A DNA stretch of 35,460 nt from Burkholderiales bacterium RIFCSPLOWO2_12_FULL_65_40 (GCA_001770955.1 MESL01000021.1:1-35460), one strand, 5' to 3'. Shown: positions 18,941 to 26,534, counted from the first letter of the stretch. Notes: generated by a model from the letters alone, not told the origin. Program-made: numbers and translations.

Positions 18941-19720
18941 ATGGCCTACGAAGTCATTGAAGTACGCACCGAAGCCGAGAAGGTCGGCATCATCACCCTC
19001 AACCGCCCCAAGCAGCTCAATGCGCTGAACGACCAGCTCATGGACGAGCTGGGCCAGGCGCTCAAGGCCTTCGATGCCGACGCAAAGATCGGCTGCATCA
19101 TCGTCACGGGCAGCGAAAAGGCCTTTGCCGCGGGTGCGGACATCACCGCCATGGCGAAATTCAGCTTCGCCGATGCCTATGGCGGCGACTTCATCACCCG
19201 CAACTGGGAAACCATCCGCACCATCCGCAAGCCTGTCATCGCCGCCGTGAGCGGCTTCGCGCTGGGCGGTGGCTGCGAACTGGCCATGATGTGCGATTTC
19301 ATCATCGCTGCCGACAACGCCAAGTTCGGCCAACCCGAAATCAAGCTGGGCGTGATCCCCGGCGCCGGCGGCACGCAGCGCCTGCCGCGCGCCGTGGGCA
19401 AGTCCAAGGCCATGGACATGGCCCTCACGGGCCGCATGATGGACGCCGTGGAAGCCGAGCGCTCGGGCCTGGTCAGCCGCGTCGTGCCCTTCGACAAGCT
19501 GATGGACGAAGCCCTGGGCGCCGCCCTGATCATTGCCGACTTCTCCCAGCTCGCCGTGATGGCCGCCAAGGAATCGGTCAACCGCGCCTTCGAGGGCACG
19601 CTGGCCGACGGCGTGATGTTCGAACGCCGCCTGTTCCACTCGCTGTTTGCCACCCAGGACCAGAAGGAAGGCATGGACGCTTTTGTGAACAAGCGCAAGG
19701 CCCAGTTCACGCACCAGTGA
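18941..19720 (+). CDS. Enoyl-CoA hydratase
   Basis: The 259-residue protein belongs to the crotonase family and would hydrate trans-2-enoyl-CoA in fatty-acid beta-oxidation. The acyl-CoA oxyanion-hole segments are KAFAAGADI and [16 protein letters not shown], and the catalytic glutamates sit in GGGCELA and [18 protein letters not shown]. The C-terminal region ([14 protein letters not shown]) is typical of single-domain mitochondrial-type hydratases such as ECHS1 or PaaF. A GGAAG ribosome-binding site lies 6 nt upstream. A TATAGT hexamer at 18902-18907 may be its -10 element, so it is likely transcribed separately from the M61 gene. A more specific pathway assignment is not possible from this context. 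Confidence 0.92.
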   Translation: MAYEVIEVRTEAEKVGIITLNRPKQLNALNDQLMDELGQALKAFDADAKIGCIIVTGSEKAFAAGADITAMAKFSFADAYGGDFITRNWETIRTIRKPVIAAVSGFALGGGCELAMMCDFIIAADNAKFGQPEIKLGVIPGAGGTQRLPRAVGKSKAMDMALTGRMMDAVEAERSGLVSRVVPFDKLMDEALGAALIIADFSQLAVMAAKESVNRAFEGTLADGVMFERRLFHSLFATQDQKEGMDAFVNKRKAQFTHQ

Positions 19721-19732
19721 TTTTTCTTGTTA

Positions 19733-19738
19733 TATAAT
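19733..19738 (+). promoter_or_regulatory. -10 element of the tRNA-Met gene
   Basis: A perfect TATAAT lies 11 nt before the mature 5' end of the tRNA. No clear -35 hexamer is present at the usual spacing, so the promoter may be weak or depend on upstream transcription from the hydratase gene. Confidence 0.5.
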
Positions 19739-19749
19739 TTGAGGCTTGC

Positions 19750-19826
19750 GGTGGTATAGCTCAGTTGGTTAGAGCGCAGCATTCATAATGCTGATGTCCC
19801 AGGTTCAAGTCCCGGTACCACCACCA
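19750..19826 (+). tRNA. tRNA-Met (CAT anticodon)
   Basis: The sequence folds as a complete cloverleaf. The acceptor stem pairs GGTGGTA with TACCACC, the D-arm contains TAGCTCAGTTGGTTAGAGC, and the anticodon stem CAGCA/TGCTG encloses loop TTCATAA with anticodon CAT. The T-arm reads CCAGGTTCAAGTCCCGG. The CCA end is encoded (19824-19826). A CAT anticodon also occurs in initiator tRNA and in tRNA-Ile2. The paired acceptor end rules out a bacterial initiator, and the overall sequence resembles elongator tRNA-Met more than tRNA-Ile2. Confidence 0.95.
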
Positions 19827-19831
19827 AATTG

Positions 19832-19866
19832 AAAACCCACCCTGGAAACACGGTGGGTTTTTCTTT
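19832..19866 (+). terminator. Intrinsic terminator after tRNA-Met
   Basis: AAACCCACC (19833-19841) and GGTGGGTTT (19852-19860) form a perfect 9-bp stem with a 10-nt loop, followed by TTCTTT. It begins six bases after the CCA end, well placed to terminate the tRNA transcript. Confidence 0.85.
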
Positions 19867-20068
19867 GCCCGCACCACACTCCGCCCCGGCCCGCTGCAAC
19901 CCGGACCCTGGCGTCGCCCTCCCTACGTAACATCCACAAGCCACAGACCTGCGGCTTGGAGGACACTGTCCGGGGTCGTGCCTCCCTCCCCGGGCGGCGC
20001 ATGCCACCCACCAGTTGCCCGGCCCCATGCTTCACGGCAGGGGGCCAGCGGATTTTCCAGGAGATACC

Positions 20069-20512
20069 GTGTACAAAAATCTTTTCGTCCCCGTGGATGG
20101 TTCTGAACTGTCCCACCGCGCCATGGACGGCAGCATTGAACTGGCCCAGCAACTGGGCGCCACCATCACGGGGTTTGTCGTCGAACCCGATCTGCCGCTG
20201 TCGGTGATGAGCAACGACGCCCAGACCTCGGCCGAACGCATCCAGCGCCACGCATCGAAAAACGAAGCCCACGCCAAGTCCCTGCTCGACCAGTTTGCAC
20301 AGCGCGCCCAAGCCGCCGGGGTGGGCTTCGTCGCATCGCATGTGACGGCCTATTCGGTGGACCAGGCCATCATGGACGAGGCCGAAAAAGCCGGTTGCGA
20401 CATGATCGTGATGGTCACGCACGGCCGTGGCCCCATTGGTGAATTCGTGTTCGGCTCGCACACCAAGAGCATCATTGCGCGCAGCAAGCTGCCCGTGCTG
20501 GTACTGCACTGA
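20069..20512 (+). CDS. Universal stress protein (UspA family)
   Basis: The 147-residue protein has the Usp fold: first strand YKNLFVPVDGSELSHRAMDGSIELA, and C-terminal segment CDMIVMVTHGRGPIGEFVFGSHTKSIIARSKLPVLVL. The glycine-rich GRGPIGEFVFGS loop matches the nucleotide-binding region of ATP-binding Usp proteins. Such proteins are induced by starvation, redox or membrane stress, but their exact role is rarely known. I use the GTG at 20069, which has AGGAGA four bases upstream; an in-frame ATG at 20015 adds residues unlike the family. It is monocistronic, between the tRNA terminator and its own terminator. The preceding 19867-20068 shows no other gene. Confidence 0.92.
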   Translation: MYKNLFVPVDGSELSHRAMDGSIELAQQLGATITGFVVEPDLPLSVMSNDAQTSAERIQRHASKNEAHAKSLLDQFAQRAQAAGVGFVASHVTAYSVDQAIMDEAEKAGCDMIVMVTHGRGPIGEFVFGSHTKSIIARSKLPVLVLH

Positions 20513-20527
20513 CGCACATCTGCACAC

Positions 20528-20560
20528 AAAGGCCTCCCGCCCCGGGAGGCCTTTTGTTTT
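20528..20560 (+). terminator. Intrinsic terminator after the universal stress gene
   Basis: AAAGGCCTCCCG pairs with CGGGAGGCCTTT around a short C-rich loop and is followed by a T-rich tail (TTTTGTTTT). It starts about 15 bp past the stop codon. Confidence 0.88.
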
Positions 20561-20603
20561 GCGGCGCCCGTAGAATCGCGGCTTCAGCCCCTGGATGTAC
20601 ACC

Positions 20604-21050
20604 ATGAACCGCTGCCAGCCCTCCCCCCTTCCCTTGCGCCCGCGCCGGGCCACTTTATGGCTGGCCGCGCTGTGCGCCGCTGCGGCCCTGACCGGTGCGC
20701 CCGCTGCGGCACAAGGCACCGTGCAGGGCTCGATGGGCGGCATGCGCAACTTCCCTGACGCAGCGCTGCGCGGCTCCCTGGTCATCACGGCAGCGTCTGA
20801 GGCCGAGATCAACGGCCGCACCGTGCGCATGGCGCCGGGCATGCGCCTGTTCAGCCCGCAGAACACGCTGGTGATGATGCACACCGTGCTGGGCCGGCAG
20901 TTCACCGTCAACTACCTGATCGAGAACAGCACCGGCATGCTTCTCACCGCCTGGATTCTGAGCAACGCCGAGGCGGCCCAGAAGCGCGCAGGCAGCGACA
21001 GCGTGCAGCGCAACTTCACCTTCGAATCCGACGCCACCCCGGCGCGCTGA
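20604..21050 (+). CDS. Hypothetical exported protein
   Basis: I do not recognise a family. The 148-residue product has a basic N-terminus and a hydrophobic core (ATLWLAALCAAAALTGAPAAAQ) that reads as a cleavable signal peptide with an Ala-rich cleavage site near residue 38. The mature part is about 110 residues, with alternating polar and hydrophobic strands (RGSLVITAASEAEINGRTVRMAPGMRLFSPQ; FTVNYLIENSTGMLLTAWIL) suggesting a small beta-rich periplasmic protein. It has no cysteine in the mature part. A TAGAAT hexamer at 20571-20576 may be its -10 element. An ATG at 20595 is an alternative start. miaB follows 88 bp later. Confidence 0.75.
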   Translation: MNRCQPSPLPLRPRRATLWLAALCAAAALTGAPAAAQGTVQGSMGGMRNFPDAALRGSLVITAASEAEINGRTVRMAPGMRLFSPQNTLVMMHTVLGRQFTVNYLIENSTGMLLTAWILSNAEAAQKRAGSDSVQRNFTFESDATPAR

Positions 21051-21138
21051 TTCTGCGCAGCCGGTCTGCGCCACCCCTGCCCGGACCGCTCCCAGGCGGG
21101 AGCCGCGCATGACGCCCCCCTTTCCCTGAGAAATTGCC

Positions 21139-22473
21139 ATGGCCAAAAAAGTCTTCATCAAAACCTTCGGCTGCCAGATGAACGAGTACGACTCGGACAA
21201 GATGCTGGACGTGATGCACGCCGCCGAGGGCTACGAAACCACGCAGGACCCCGAGGAAGCCGACCTGATCCTGTTCAACACCTGCTCGGTGCGCGAAAAA
21301 GCGCAGGAGAAGGTGTTTTCCGACCTGGGCCGCGTCAAGCACCTCAAGGAGCGCGGTGTGAAGATCGGCGTGGGCGGCTGCGTAGCCAGCCAGGAAGGCG
21401 CCGAGATCATCAAGCGCGCGCCCTATGTGGACATCGTCTTCGGTCCGCAGACCCTGCACCGCCTGCCCGAGCTGCTGCACGCGCGCCAGCAGCAGGACCG
21501 CCCGCAGGTGGACATCAGCTTTCCCGAGATCGAGAAGTTCGACCACCTGCCGCCCGCGCGCGTCGAAGGCGCCAGCGCCTTCGTCTCCATCATGGAAGGC
21601 TGCAGCAAGTACTGCAGTTACTGCGTGGTGCCCTACACGCGCGGCGAAGAGATGAGCCGCCCCTTCGACGACGTGCTGGTGGAAGTGGCGGGCCTGGCCG
21701 ACCAGGGCGTGAAGGAGATCACCCTGCTGGGCCAGAACGTGAACGCCTACCGGGGCCCCATGGGCGACACCAGCGAAGTGGCCGACCTGGCCTTGCTGCT
21801 TGAATACGTGGCGGACATCCCCGGCATCGAGCGCCTGCGCTTCACCACCAGCCACCCGAACGAATTCACGCCGCGTCTCATCGACGCCTATGCGCGCATC
21901 CCCAAGCTGGCCAACCACCTGCACCTGCCGGTGCAGCACGGAGCCGACCGCATCCTCATGGCCATGAAGCGCGGCTACACGGCCATGGAGTACAAGAGCA
22001 CGGTGCGCAAGCTCCGCGCCATCCGCCCCGACCTGGCCATGAGCAGCGACTTCATCGTCGGCTTCCCCGGCGAGACGGAAGAAGATTTTGCCAAGATGAT
22101 GAAGCTCATCGACGACATCCATTTCGACAACTCGTTCAGCTTCATCTTCAGCCCGCGCCCGGGAACGCCCGCCGCCAACCTGCACGACGACACGCCGCAC
22201 GATGTCAAGCTGCGCCGCCTGCACGAGCTGCAGGCCGTCATCAACGGCAACATCAAGCAGATCAGCGAAAGCCTGGTGGGCAAGGTGCAGCGCATTCTGG
22301 TCGAAGGCAGCTCCAAGCGCGATGGCGATGAGCTGATGGGCCGCACCGAATGCAACCGCGTGGTCAACTTTGCCGGCCAGCCACGACTGGTGGGGCAGAT
22401 GGTCGACGTGACCATCACCGAGGCCAAGGCCTACACGCTGCGCGGCGAGGTGCTGACACGCGCCCCGGCCTGA
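21139..22473 (+). CDS. miaB: tRNA methylthiotransferase MiaB
   Basis: MiaB is a radical-SAM enzyme with two iron-sulfur clusters that adds a methylthio group to N6-isopentenyladenosine at position 37 of tRNAs reading UNN codons. The 444-residue protein has the N-terminal UPF0004 domain with three cluster cysteines ([29 protein letters not shown]). Its radical-SAM domain has the CxxxCxxC motif in [20 protein letters not shown], and a TRAM domain ends the protein ([14 protein letters not shown]). Length and motifs match the family. It is read away from the small exported gene and is followed by a palindromic repeat and a two-way terminator. Confidence 0.97.
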   Translation: MAKKVFIKTFGCQMNEYDSDKMLDVMHAAEGYETTQDPEEADLILFNTCSVREKAQEKVFSDLGRVKHLKERGVKIGVGGCVASQEGAEIIKRAPYVDIVFGPQTLHRLPELLHARQQQDRPQVDISFPEIEKFDHLPPARVEGASAFVSIMEGCSKYCSYCVVPYTRGEEMSRPFDDVLVEVAGLADQGVKEITLLGQNVNAYRGPMGDTSEVADLALLLEYVADIPGIERLRFTTSHPNEFTPRLIDAYARIPKLANHLHLPVQHGADRILMAMKRGYTAMEYKSTVRKLRAIRPDLAMSSDFIVGFPGETEEDFAKMMKLIDDIHFDNSFSFIFSPRPGTPAANLHDDTPHDVKLRRLHELQAVINGNIKQISESLVGKVQRILVEGSSKRDGDELMGRTECNRVVNFAGQPRLVGQMVDVTITEAKAYTLRGEVLTRAPA

Positions 22474-22493
22474 TGGTCAACTTCAAAAAAGTG

Positions 22494-22569
22494 AGCTGCT
22501 AGCGCATGTTCTATCAAGTTTTCAGATTGTTTTGTATCTGAACATGTTGATATAAAAGCGCAAGCAGCT
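22494..22569. repeat. 76-bp palindromic repeat downstream of miaB
   Basis: Outer arms AGCTGCTAGCGC (22494-22505) and GCGCAAGCAGCT (22558-22569) are inverted with one mismatch. An inner pair, TTCAGAT and ATCTGAA, is perfect and encloses TGTTTTGT. It is markedly AT-rich compared with its surroundings. The AGCTGCTAGCGC arm is related to the GATAGCTGTC-GCGC core of the smaller repeats nearby, so this looks like two such units head to head. Confidence 0.7.
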
Positions 22570-22605
22570 ATCAATTAAAGAGCAGCCGCCACGGCACAGC
22601 GCCCA

Positions 22606-22640
22606 CGAAAAAACCGGCTTCACGCCGGTTTTTGCTTTTC
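22606..22640. terminator. Bidirectional intrinsic terminator (miaB / xre)
   Basis: AAACCGGC and GCCGGTTT form an 8-bp stem with a 5-nt loop, with T-runs on the plus strand and A-runs on the other side, so it can end both the miaB transcript and the convergent xre transcript. A near-copy lies at 24180-24213. Confidence 0.85.
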
Positions 22641-22644
22641 TTTT

Positions 22645-22683
22645 GATAGCTGTCAGCGCTTATTGCACAGGCGCTGGAGCCCT
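22645..22683 (+). repeat. Dispersed palindromic repeat, copy C
   Basis: GATAGCTGTC is followed by AGCGCTT, a 7-nt loop and AGGCGCT, then GGAGCC. It directly follows the terminator, and the whole terminator-plus-repeat module (22607-22683) recurs in direct orientation at 24179-24255 with about ten substitutions and one A-run length change. Confidence 0.75.
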
Positions 22684-22717
22684 AAAAGGCACAAAACGCA
22701 GATTGGAGTGGCCGCCG

Positions 22718-23062
22718 TCAGTTAACACAAGGCTCAGCGGGCGCAATATCTGCGAGCCAAGCATCGAGATCGCTTCTCTGCGCTTTTGTCAGATGTTGCA
22801 GGCGCAGGACAGCGTTTGCCAACCAGTCGTCTTCACAATAGAAGTACGCAACATCCACTTGCAAAGCCTGAGCCAGCTTGCAGGCGATATTGAAAGCAGG
22901 CTCATGCACGCCCGTCTCGTAGCGGCTGATACGGGCACTGCTGCTGCCTTCGTCAAGGCCGATCATCACCCCCAGCTTGTCTTGGGGCAAGCCCATCCGC
23001 TCGCGTGCTTGGCGCAGGCGCGCGCCGAAGCAGCAGGGTGAATGGACGGCTTGTTTGACCAC
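22718..23062 (-). CDS. Xre-family helix-turn-helix regulator
   Basis: The 114-residue product has an N-terminal Xre-type helix-turn-helix: FGARLRQARERMGLPQDKLG, GLDEGSSSARISRYETG and VHEPAFNIACKLAQALQVD. The C-terminal part includes AYFYCEDDWLANAVLRLQHLTKAQRSDLDAWL. This type of small Xre protein is usually a local repressor. The start is uncertain: I choose GTG at 23062 because the family begins only a few residues before FGARLRQ; the open frame extends to an ATG at 23173 but the extra residues look non-coding and would leave almost no room for a divergent promoter. It is divergent from the lipoprotein gene and shares with it a 128-bp region that carries a perfect inverted repeat. Confidence 0.82.
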   Translation of the reverse strand: MVKQAVHSPCCFGARLRQARERMGLPQDKLGVMIGLDEGSSSARISRYETGVHEPAFNIACKLAQALQVDVAYFYCEDDWLANAVLRLQHLTKAQRSDLDAWLADIAPAEPCVN

Positions 23063-23095
23063 CCGAGCATGGTCGCCAGACTGCCATAGGCTGTC

Positions 23096-23112
23096 TCTAC
23101 GAAAAACGTAGA
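23096..23112. promoter_or_regulatory. Candidate operator between xre and the lipoprotein gene
   Basis: TCTACG and CGTAGA form a perfect 6-bp inverted repeat separated by five A, a size and symmetry typical of sites for dimeric Xre repressors. It lies 34 bp before the assumed xre start and 79 bp before the lipoprotein start. A TAGAAT hexamer at 23109-23114 overlaps it and could be the -10 of the lipoprotein promoter, so binding would be expected to block transcription. Binding by the adjacent regulator is inferred. Confidence 0.5.
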
Positions 23113-23190
23113 ATTCGGGGGCATGGACTAACTCATAGCCTTCGCACCGGTACCCCGCCCCAACTATCCACACATCATTTTTAGGATTTC

Positions 23191-24084
23191 ATGAATTCCA
23201 AATTTCTGCCTTGCATGCTGGCCCTGTTGGTTCTCTCTGCATGCGGCGGGGGTAGCGACCCCGAGCCAGGCACTCCCACCACTCCCACCACTCCCACCAC
23301 TCCCACCACTCCCACCACTCCGGGTACTCCCGGTACTCCAGTTGCAAGCGGCTCTCCGAGCTCACCAAAGTCGCTCAGCTTCGAGTCCTCCAACACGATT
23401 GGCGCGGACCCCTTCTTCAACAACTTCACCTACGTAGCATCGGCTGACGAACGGCTTGTGGTCCGGGTTAATCTTGCAGCGCCGTTGTCAGACACCGAGT
23501 CTGCCCGCTGCGCCTCCAACCCAGGGACCGGCTCCACTCCTAGCAGCTACTCATCGCAGATTCACATCTATGACTCGCGCGGAGTACGGGTCGGTGGAAT
23601 CTGCGGCGAGGACCTCACCTTCAACTTCCCTGCGCCTGGCACGTACATGCTCAACTTTGAGTTCCCCTCGAACGGAGGAGGAACCATCAACGCAGCTTCC
23701 CTGGTAGGGGTTTCTCCAGTTCAGTTTTCGGACAGCGGCGACGGCACCCCTACCCGTCCGAAGAAGCTAAGTACGCTCACCGGCAATGCGATTGGCAGCA
23801 ACCCCTTTAACGGTTACTACTGGGTACAGGCCGCGCAGGGTGAATCTTTCGTCTTGGGTGTACAACTGCACAGGCCACTTACGCAGACCCAGAAGACTCG
23901 CTGCGCAAGCGGCGCGGAGTCCACGAACAACGCGCAGTTGCGGGTGTTCAATGCCAGCCTTTCCCAGCAGGTGGCGGTCGCATGTGGAGAAGGCCTGCGA
24001 TTCGTCGCGCCCGCCGCAGGCACCTACATCATTCAAACGGACTACGGCGTGAACGGCGGAACGCTAAACGCCTCCCGCCTCTGA
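23191..24084 (+). CDS. Putative lipoprotein with two tandem beta-domains
   Basis: The 297-residue precursor starts MNSKFLPCMLALLVLSACGGG, with lipobox LSAC and modified Cys at residue 18, so the mature protein is probably membrane-anchored. A Thr-Pro linker follows (PTT repeats, 23272-23316 and beyond), then two similar domains of about 110 residues. The first (about 57-170) runs from PKSLSF to GGTINAASL; the second (about 188-297) from PKKLST to GGTLNASRL. Each has the order PF-F/Y, a central RCAS cysteine, a second cysteine in CGE-L, and APGTY or AAGTY, suggesting one disulfide per domain and a PPC-like beta-sandwich. AGGA lies 4 nt before the start. The family and function are not known to me; codon use is less GC-biased than in neighbours. 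Confidence 0.82.
   Translation: MNSKFLPCMLALLVLSACGGGSDPEPGTPTTPTTPTTPTTPTTPGTPGTPVASGSPSSPKSLSFESSNTIGADPFFNNFTYVASADERLVVRVNLAAPLSDTESARCASNPGTGSTPSSYSSQIHIYDSRGVRVGGICGEDLTFNFPAPGTYMLNFEFPSNGGGTINAASLVGVSPVQFSDSGDGTPTRPKKLSTLTGNAIGSNPFNGYYWVQAAQGESFVLGVQLHRPLTQTQKTRCASGAESTNNAQLRVFNASLSQQVAVACGEGLRFVAPAAGTYIIQTDYGVNGGTLNASRL
23272..23316 (+). repeat. Five tandem 9-bp units in the lipoprotein linker
   Basis: ACTCCCACC is repeated five times without change, followed by variant units ACTCCGGGT and ACTCCCGGT. Each unit codes for Thr-Pro-Thr or Thr-Pro-Gly. Because units are multiples of three, slippage would change linker length but keep the frame. Confidence 0.9.
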
Positions 24085-24179
24085 GTTGGGCTGACCAGCA
24101 GCAGTGCTGGGGCGTGTCATCAATCAATACCAAGGCTTGAATTTCACAGGTCCCAGGTGTGCGCCCATGATGGGCACAG

Positions 24180-24213
24180 AAAAAAACCGGCCTCGCGCCG
24201 GTTTTTGCTTTTG
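24180..24213. terminator. Bidirectional intrinsic terminator (lipoprotein / ffh)
   Basis: AAACCGGC and GCCGGTTT form an 8-bp stem around CTCGC, with a seven-A run before and a T-run after, so it can terminate the lipoprotein gene on the plus strand and ffh on the minus strand. It is a near-copy of the terminator at 22606-22640. Confidence 0.85.
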
Positions 24214-24217
24214 TTTT

Positions 24218-24255
24218 GATAGCTGTCGGCGCTTGCTGCACAAGCGCCAGAGGCC
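24218..24255 (+). repeat. Dispersed palindromic repeat, copy D
   Basis: GATAGCTGTC is followed by a perfect 8-bp hairpin, GGCGCTTG-CTGCA-CAAGCGCC, then AGAGGCC. Base changes relative to copy C fall partly in stem positions, and pairing is kept or improved. Confidence 0.75.
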
Positions 24256-24270
24256 AAAAACACTCAAAGA

Positions 24271-25647
24271 TCAGAACGGCATCTTGGGCATGCCGCCGCC
24301 CAGGCCCTTCATGCCGCCCATCTTCTTCATGAGCTTCATCAGGCCGCCGCCCTTCATCTTCTTCATCATGTCCTGCATCTGCTCGAACTCCTTGAGCAGG
24401 CGGTTGACTTCCTGCACCTGCACACCGGCACCGGCGGCAATGCGCTTCTTGCGCGTGGCCTTGATGAGTTCGGGCTTGCGGCGCTCGAGCGGCGTCATGC
24501 TCTGGATGATGCCTTCCTTGCGCTTGATGTCCTTCTCGGCCTTGTCCATGTCCACCTGGCCGGCCTTGGCGGTGAGCTGGGCGGGCAGTTTGTCCATGAG
24601 GCTCGACAGGCCACCCATCTGCTTCATCTGCTGGAGCTGACCGAGGAAGTCGCTCAGATCGAAGCCGTCACCACTCTTGACCTTGGCAGCGAGCTTCTGC
24701 GCCGCCTCCATGTCCACGCCAGCGGCCACCTGCTCGACCAGGGCCACGATGTCGCCCATGCCCAGGATGCGGCCCGCGTGGCGCTCGGCGTCGAACACTT
24801 CGAGGCCGTCGATTTTTTCGGACACCCCGGCGAACTTGATCGGCGCGCCCGTGATCTGGCGCACCGACAGCGCCGCGCCGCCGCGCGAGTCGCCATCGAG
24901 CTTGGTCAGGACGATGCCGGTCAGCGGCAAGGCTTCCTTGAAGGCCCGGGCGGTGTTGATGGCGTCCTGGCCCTGCATGGCATCGACCACGAACAGGGTT
25001 TCGACCGGGTTCAGCGTGGCGTGCAGGTCCTTGATTTCCTGCATCAGCACTTCGTCGATGGCCAGGCGGCCGGCGGTATCGACCAGCAGCACGTCGAAGT
25101 AGTGCTTCTTCGCATAGTCCAGCGCGGCCACGGCAATGTCGTGGGGCTTCTGGTCGGGCGTGCTCGGGAACCATTCGGCGCCGGCCTGTTTCGTCACGGT
25201 CTTGAGCTGCTCGATGGCGGCCGGGCGGTACACGTCGCCCGACACCGTGAGCACTTTCTTCTTGCGCTTTTCGATCAGGTGCTTGGCCAGTTTGGCCGTG
25301 GTGGTGGTCTTGCCCGCGCCCTGCAGGCCGGCCATCAGGATCACGGCGGGCGGCTGGGCCGCGAGGTTGATGTCGCTCACCCCCTCACCCATGGTGGCGG
25401 CCAGTTCCTTGTTGACGATGCCCACCAGCGCCTGGCCGGGCTTCAAACTGCCCAGCACCTCCTGGCCCAGCGCCTTTTCCTTCACGCGGGCGATGAAGTC
25501 GCGCACCACGGGCAGGGCCACGTCGGCTTCGAGCAGGGCCATGCGCACCTCGCGCAGCATGTCCTGCACGTTGGATTCGGTGATGCGGGCCTGGCCGCGC
25601 ATCTCCTTGACGAGGCGCGTGAGTTTGTCGGTAAGGGCGGAGGCCAT
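24271..25647 (-). CDS. ffh: Signal recognition particle protein Ffh
   Basis: Ffh binds 4.5S RNA and signal sequences of nascent membrane proteins and delivers ribosomes to FtsY. The 458-residue protein has an N-terminal helical domain (MASALTDKLTRLVKEMRGQARI) and a GTPase domain with G1 loop GLQGAGKTTT near residue 105, DTAGR as G3 and TKLDGDSRGG as G4/closing loop. Its methionine-rich M domain ends in a Met/Lys/Gly-rich tail (MKKMGGMKGLGGGMPKMPF). All features are canonical. It is monocistronic on the minus strand and divergent from the CcsA-like gene. Confidence 0.97.
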   Translation of the reverse strand: MASALTDKLTRLVKEMRGQARITESNVQDMLREVRMALLEADVALPVVRDFIARVKEKALGQEVLGSLKPGQALVGIVNKELAATMGEGVSDINLAAQPPAVILMAGLQGAGKTTTTAKLAKHLIEKRKKKVLTVSGDVYRPAAIEQLKTVTKQAGAEWFPSTPDQKPHDIAVAALDYAKKHYFDVLLVDTAGRLAIDEVLMQEIKDLHATLNPVETLFVVDAMQGQDAINTARAFKEALPLTGIVLTKLDGDSRGGAALSVRQITGAPIKFAGVSEKIDGLEVFDAERHAGRILGMGDIVALVEQVAAGVDMEAAQKLAAKVKSGDGFDLSDFLGQLQQMKQMGGLSSLMDKLPAQLTAKAGQVDMDKAEKDIKRKEGIIQSMTPLERRKPELIKATRKKRIAAGAGVQVQEVNRLLKEFEQMQDMMKKMKGGGLMKLMKKMGGMKGLGGGMPKMPF

Positions 25648-25723
25648 GTCAGATATTCCGGGTAGCCCGCACGCGGCGGTGGCGGGAGGGGGTTGCGCCA
25701 GGGCGCTGGCCCTGGGCGAAAGG

Positions 25724-25729
25724 TAAACT
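25724..25729 (+). promoter_or_regulatory. Candidate -10 element, possible leaderless start
   Basis: TAAACT ends 7 nt before the ATG at 25737, which would place the transcript start at or next to the start codon. A weak AAGG precedes the hexamer but would not be in the transcript. The -35 is unclear. Confidence 0.3.
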
Positions 25730-25736
25730 GTGCAGC

Positions 25737-26534
25737 ATGATTTTAGCTAGTAGCTCCCCCGTCAGTCTGCTGCTCGCCGTTGCGGCCGCCGTGGCCTATG
25801 CCATTCCGGCCGTGGCCGCACGGCAACTGCAGGACCGGGGCGCACGTGCCGCCCTGTGGCTGGCCTGGGCGTTGCATGCAGCGCTGCTGGGCTGGAGCAT
25901 GCTGGAAACCACACCCCGCTTCGGCTTTGCGCCCGCGCTGTCCGTCACGGCCTGGCTGGTGCTCACGGTGTACGCCATCGAACACCAGCTCTTCCCGCAG
26001 TTGCAGGCCCGCTGGGCCCTGGCGGCGCTGGGCAGTGTGGCGGTGCTGCTGGCCCTGGTGTTTCCGGGCCAGTCGCTGCAGGCTTCGACCTCGGCCTGGT
26101 TGCCACTGCACCTGGCGCTGGGCATTTCGGCCTACGGCCTGCTGGCCGCCGCCGTGGTGCATGCGGCCCTGATGACGCGCGCCGAGCGGCGCATCCGCCT
26201 GGCGGTGGACCCGCACAGCGGCATGCCCCTGCTCACGCTCGAACGCCTGACCTTTCGTTTCGTGACCGCCGGTTTCGTGCTGCTGACGGCCACGCTGGCC
26301 GCCGGCATGCTGTTCAGCGAAGCGCTGTACGGCCGCGCCTGGCGCTGGGACCACAAGGCCGTGTTCTCGGTGCTGTCGTGGCTGACCTTTGCCGCGCTGC
26401 TGCTGGGGCGCAAGCGTTTTGGCTGGCGCGGGCGCAGTGCCGTACGCATGCTCTATGCGGGCGCCGCGCTGCTGCTGCTGGCCTATGTGGGCTCGCGCTT
26501 TGCCCTGGAAGTGGTGCTGGGGCGCAGCGCATGA
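25737..26534 (+). CDS. CcsA/YpjD-type cytochrome c assembly family membrane protein
   Basis: The 265-residue protein has about eight membrane helices and belongs to the CcsA/CcmF-like family. The RAWRWDHKAVFSVLSWL segment is the diagnostic Trp-rich WxWDxK motif of this family, and conserved histidines occur in PLHLALGISAYG and IEHQLFPQ. E. coli YpjD, the closest named relative, has no firmly defined role; true CcsA handles haem for cytochrome c. It is followed with a 4-bp overlap by a small Cys-rich protein, then pilS and pilR. This gene order behind ffh is familiar from other betaproteobacteria. Confidence 0.88.
   Translation: MILASSSPVSLLLAVAAAVAYAIPAVAARQLQDRGARAALWLAWALHAALLGWSMLETTPRFGFAPALSVTAWLVLTVYAIEHQLFPQLQARWALAALGSVAVLLALVFPGQSLQASTSAWLPLHLALGISAYGLLAAAVVHAALMTRAERRIRLAVDPHSGMPLLTLERLTFRFVTAGFVLLTATLAAGMLFSEALYGRAWRWDHKAVFSVLSWLTFAALLLGRKRFGWRGRSAVRMLYAGAALLLLAYVGSRFALEVVLGRSA

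Noticed and set aside
19750..19826. Assignment of the CAT-anticodon tRNA as initiator or as tRNA-Ile2
   Set aside because: The first base pair of the acceptor stem is paired, unlike bacterial initiator tRNA, and the stem sequences resemble elongator tRNA-Met more than tRNA-Ile2. Lysidine modification cannot be excluded from DNA alone.
23063..23173. N-terminal extension of the Xre regulator to the ATG at 23173
   Set aside because: The extra residues do not resemble the family, and the start would leave 17 bp between divergent genes and place the palindrome inside the coding region.
23272..23334. Short tandem repeat considered as a CRISPR array
   Set aside because: The units are 9 bp, contiguous and coding, with no spacers or cas genes nearby.
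22718..24084. Toxin-antitoxin reading of the xre/lipoprotein pair
   Set aside because: The genes are divergent and the partner is an exported lipoprotein with no toxin fold, so a regulator-target pair fits better.
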